Assembly: GCA_034638255.1 (NCBI GenBank) | Contig: JAWPGT010000070.1 | Span: 1 to 64,000, forward strand | Source: Coprinus comatus | Taxonomy: Eukaryota > Basidiomycota > Agaricomycetes > Agaricales > Agaricaceae | DNA: 64,000 bases | Direction of reading: 5' to 3' | Notes under the pieces: generated by a model | The model's database searches: none | What the model was told of the DNA's origin: nothing | The model's input: the letters and a program-made list of their open reading frames with translations, nothing else | Shown: positions 61,905-64,000 of the stretch, one piece after another | Layout: the number at the start of each line of letters is the position of its first letter | Numbering within the stretch: the first letter of the stretch is position 1 | Position numbers and translations under genes: made by a program

Positions 61905-62928
61905 TTAAACACTCGTCTTTCCACCTTTTTCTACCTCCCATTGTCGAATTTCCTCTTTAATCTTCGTAACAATTTGTTCCGCATCCACACTCTGACCAAA
62001 TGCCTCCACAAACTTTCCATCCGGATCCATCAAGTAAACAAATATTGAATGGTCCACAAGGTAATCTCCTTTAGGATCAGCATTAGGAGGTGTAGAGAAA
62101 TAAACTCGATATGCTTTGCATGCTGCTTTGGTGACGTCATACGGACCAACTAGCCCAACGAACGAAGGATGGAAGTCTGAAAGATAAACTCCAATACGTT
62201 CTGGTGTATCGCGTGCGGGGTCAACAGAAATGAAGATGGGTTGGAAGATTTTGCCAAGTTCAGGTTCTATATTAACAAGACCATTGAGTTTTATTCTTGT
62301 AAATGTTATCAGCACTTGATACTCACCAACTTTATCTAGAACTTCTCCAACCTTGTCTAGTTCAGCAGGACAAATGTCTGGACAGTTTGTGAACCCGAAA
62401 TACACCAAAGACCATTTACCCAGTAGATTTTTTTCGGTGAACGGTTCGCCTGTCGGTGTTGTCAATGAAAATGGTCCACCGACGTTCGGTCGTCCATATT
62501 GTCTACTACTGCGCTCCTTCTCTATTCAATATATTAGAATTCAAATCCCCAAAGTCTCGTTGGGCTGCCTGAATGCACGCACCTCTTTCCTCTAACAACT
62601 TCTGCTTTTCATGCCGGAAGTAAAAGAATAGGGCAACACCAGTGGCTACGAACAGGGCAGCAGACGCTGGAGTAAATACCTAGAATTATATTCATCATTT
62701 AATGAGTAAATTATCCCAATTATTCATAAGAAAGCTTCACCTACTCACCCCGACAGTATTCCTTTCCCCCATTTGCGACTGCCTCTTCTGCGACTGGGAG
62801 AAGTTTCTTTTGGAATTCCATGTTGTCTGTGTTTTCGTTGATACAATTTGTCTACCCAGAATTTGTTTTTGGGCTACATTTTGATGTCTTGCGACATTAA
62901 CCAGTGCACGACGCGATACGGAAAACAT
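61905..62928 (-). CDS. SCO1: mitochondrial copper chaperone SCO1
   Basis: Starts at 62928 with a mitochondrial targeting sequence (MFSVSRRALVNVARHQN, Arg/Ser-rich). A single membrane helix follows (ASAALFVATGVALFFYF), then the thioredoxin-like domain: GKWSLVYFGFTNCPDICP with the copper-binding C-x-x-x-C, PIFISVDPARDTPERI, and DYLVDHSIFVYLMDPDG with the third copper ligand His. The protein ends GGKTSV at 61905. Sco1 delivers copper to the CuA site of cytochrome oxidase subunit 2 in the inner membrane, facing the intermembrane space. Three or more short introns break the gene; the frame after EVLDKV continues across one of them into EPELGKIF. Confidence 0.96.
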
Positions 62929-63480
62929 TGGGAACAGAGGTAGATGTCACATGTGCGTGAGTGTCACACCCCGACTTGACTCCGTTCCGCTCGGGGCTCT
63001 GGTTCCGTTCAATGGGCTAGAATCGGACCAGAATCAATCCAGAAATACCTTAGAAAAACGCTTTTTAACAATACCGAAGGCATATTTTAATGTTGGAAAC
63101 ATCTTACTTTCGAGCTTCAATGGATGGACAGAATTGTGAACTGGGGGCCACTGTATTCTAAGTTCAACGTCTCGAGTCTCAAGTGCTGAAAAGCGATAGA
63201 CGGTCCAATTTGCGCACATAGCCTCTGAACTTAAACTGCCAGATATGAATCCCTCGTTATTACTGTATCGTGATGTCGTGGTCATAGTCAGAGTATTTAT
63301 ATACCTGGGTACTTCCATTCACGTTTTAAAACCTGGTCATCTTGCTGCAACTGCTTGATGTTAGTTACTACACTCTAGTACTTGTACATGCTACATGTGG
63401 TCTTGCCTTGTGACCTCTGGACATGATGATTCTCGGATTTTGGTCCCTTCAACCGTTGTTGTTGATTCCAAGGATTTTAT
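62929..63480. other. intergenic
   Basis: SCO1 promoter side. A 94-codon open frame on the minus strand (63318-63034) is not recognised and has no splice context. Confidence 0.4.
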
Positions 63481-63484
63481 TCGG

Positions 63485-64000
63485 ATACTGTCATTGGCGC
63501 GTACGCGTGGTTCACAGTATATCTGAGTGGTGGTTTAGGTATAGTATAATGTTTTCTTTGAGCTATACTAGACTTAACATTGACAACTATCAATACCTCT
63601 TATGCAGTTGCATTTATCGTTCAGCTAGTATATGCCAGTCGAATCTGGAAGTAAGTGAGCAACATCTTAAGTTGTCACAACCCTGGTTGTAAATGGTACG
63701 AACATATTAAATGAGTATAGAATATGGTGATGAAGCAGCCCTAGCTGGCTTTTGGGCAGTTTTGCAGCCAGCATATTGGCGATGGAAGACCTCCGAAAAC
63801 ACTCTTTCTCTCCCTGCTTCCTCGTATTGGGAATGACATGGTCGTGTGAGCACCAACAAATTACAAACTCTAGTGAGTCCATTTGTAATAGGACAAAAAT
63901 TGGATGTTAAAAATGCTGCTTTACAATGACTAAGGCATGGGGTCCTCTGGGCATACTTTGGGATGCACTAACTGCAGGATATATGTCTTACTATGTGTGC
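63485..64000 (+). pseudogene. broken DUF6534 copy, first subfamily, cut by the window edge
   Basis: Exon-like pieces match the 28.8 kb gene: VIGAYAWFTVYLSGGLG at about 63495-63540, VAFIVQLVYASRIW at about 63605-63655, LAFGQF from about 63745, KLDV near 63900 and GYMSYYV at the very end. The first third of the gene (start, first two helices, YYIAF exon) is not found upstream, and an in-frame TGA occurs just before the first piece. In the LAFGQF exon there are four T (63760-63763) where the sisters have three, shifting the frame. The 3' end is outside the window. Confidence 0.7.

Overview
This is a 64 kb piece of nuclear DNA from a filamentous basidiomycete, most probably an agaricomycete. The genes carry many short introns (about 47-65 bp) with GTRNGT donors and YAG acceptors. 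Housekeeping proteins are of fungal type, and the window is dominated by copies of a membrane-protein family (Pfam DUF6534) that I know mainly from agaricomycetes. No bacterial-style operons, tRNA, rRNA or CRISPR were seen. The gene models were built by reading splice sites by eye. Coordinates with all exons listed are exact; where a span only is given, inner exon borders are partly unresolved.

Layout, left to right: a decayed DUF6534 gene (about 1.25-3.13 kb); a large glutamine-rich SS18/SSXT-like protein (4.85-8.65); a DUF6534 gene (9.65-10.97, minus); an SH3 adaptor (12.9-14.3); ribosomal uL2 (14.6-15.5, minus); a second-type DUF6534 gene (16.7-18.5); an FGGY pentulose kinase with an apparent frameshift (19.0-21.2, minus); ribosomal eS25 (21.5-22.1, minus), divergent from glucosidase II beta (22.3-24.5); a BAHD-like acyltransferase (25.7-27.3); sterol C8 isomerase ERG2 (27.7-28.5); a DUF6534 gene (28.8-30.2, minus) and an internally deleted copy (31.9-32.2); calcineurin B (32.6-33.5, minus), divergent from a TTI2-like gene (33.6-35.4); two tandem four-helix MARVEL-like membrane proteins (36.5-40.1); NOP9 (40.3-43.8, minus); an F-box protein (44.4-46.1, minus); a NUG1/GNL3-type GTPase (47.2-49.8, minus); a Tra2-like SR protein (50.6-51.7, minus), divergent from ribosomal eL18 (52.0-52.8); two tandem second-type DUF6534 genes (53.4-58.5, minus); a secreted glucanase-like protein (59.1-61.4, minus); SCO1 (61.9-62.9, minus); and a broken DUF6534 copy running off the right edge.

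The housekeeping genes touch ribosome assembly and translation (uL2, eS25, eL18, NOP9, NUG1), the ER and sterols (GTB1, ERG2), calcium and stress signalling (CNB1, TTI2) and mitochondrial copper delivery (SCO1). They do not form a pathway cluster. The accessory layer is the DUF6534 family: eight loci in two subfamilies, ranging from intact genes through frameshifted and insertion-bearing copies to a remnant with most of its body deleted. The three second-type genes share a previously easy-to-miss 13-nt micro-exon, without which their reading frames do not join. Several single-gene frameshifts, some of them in homopolymers, could be real pseudogenisation or assembly indels.
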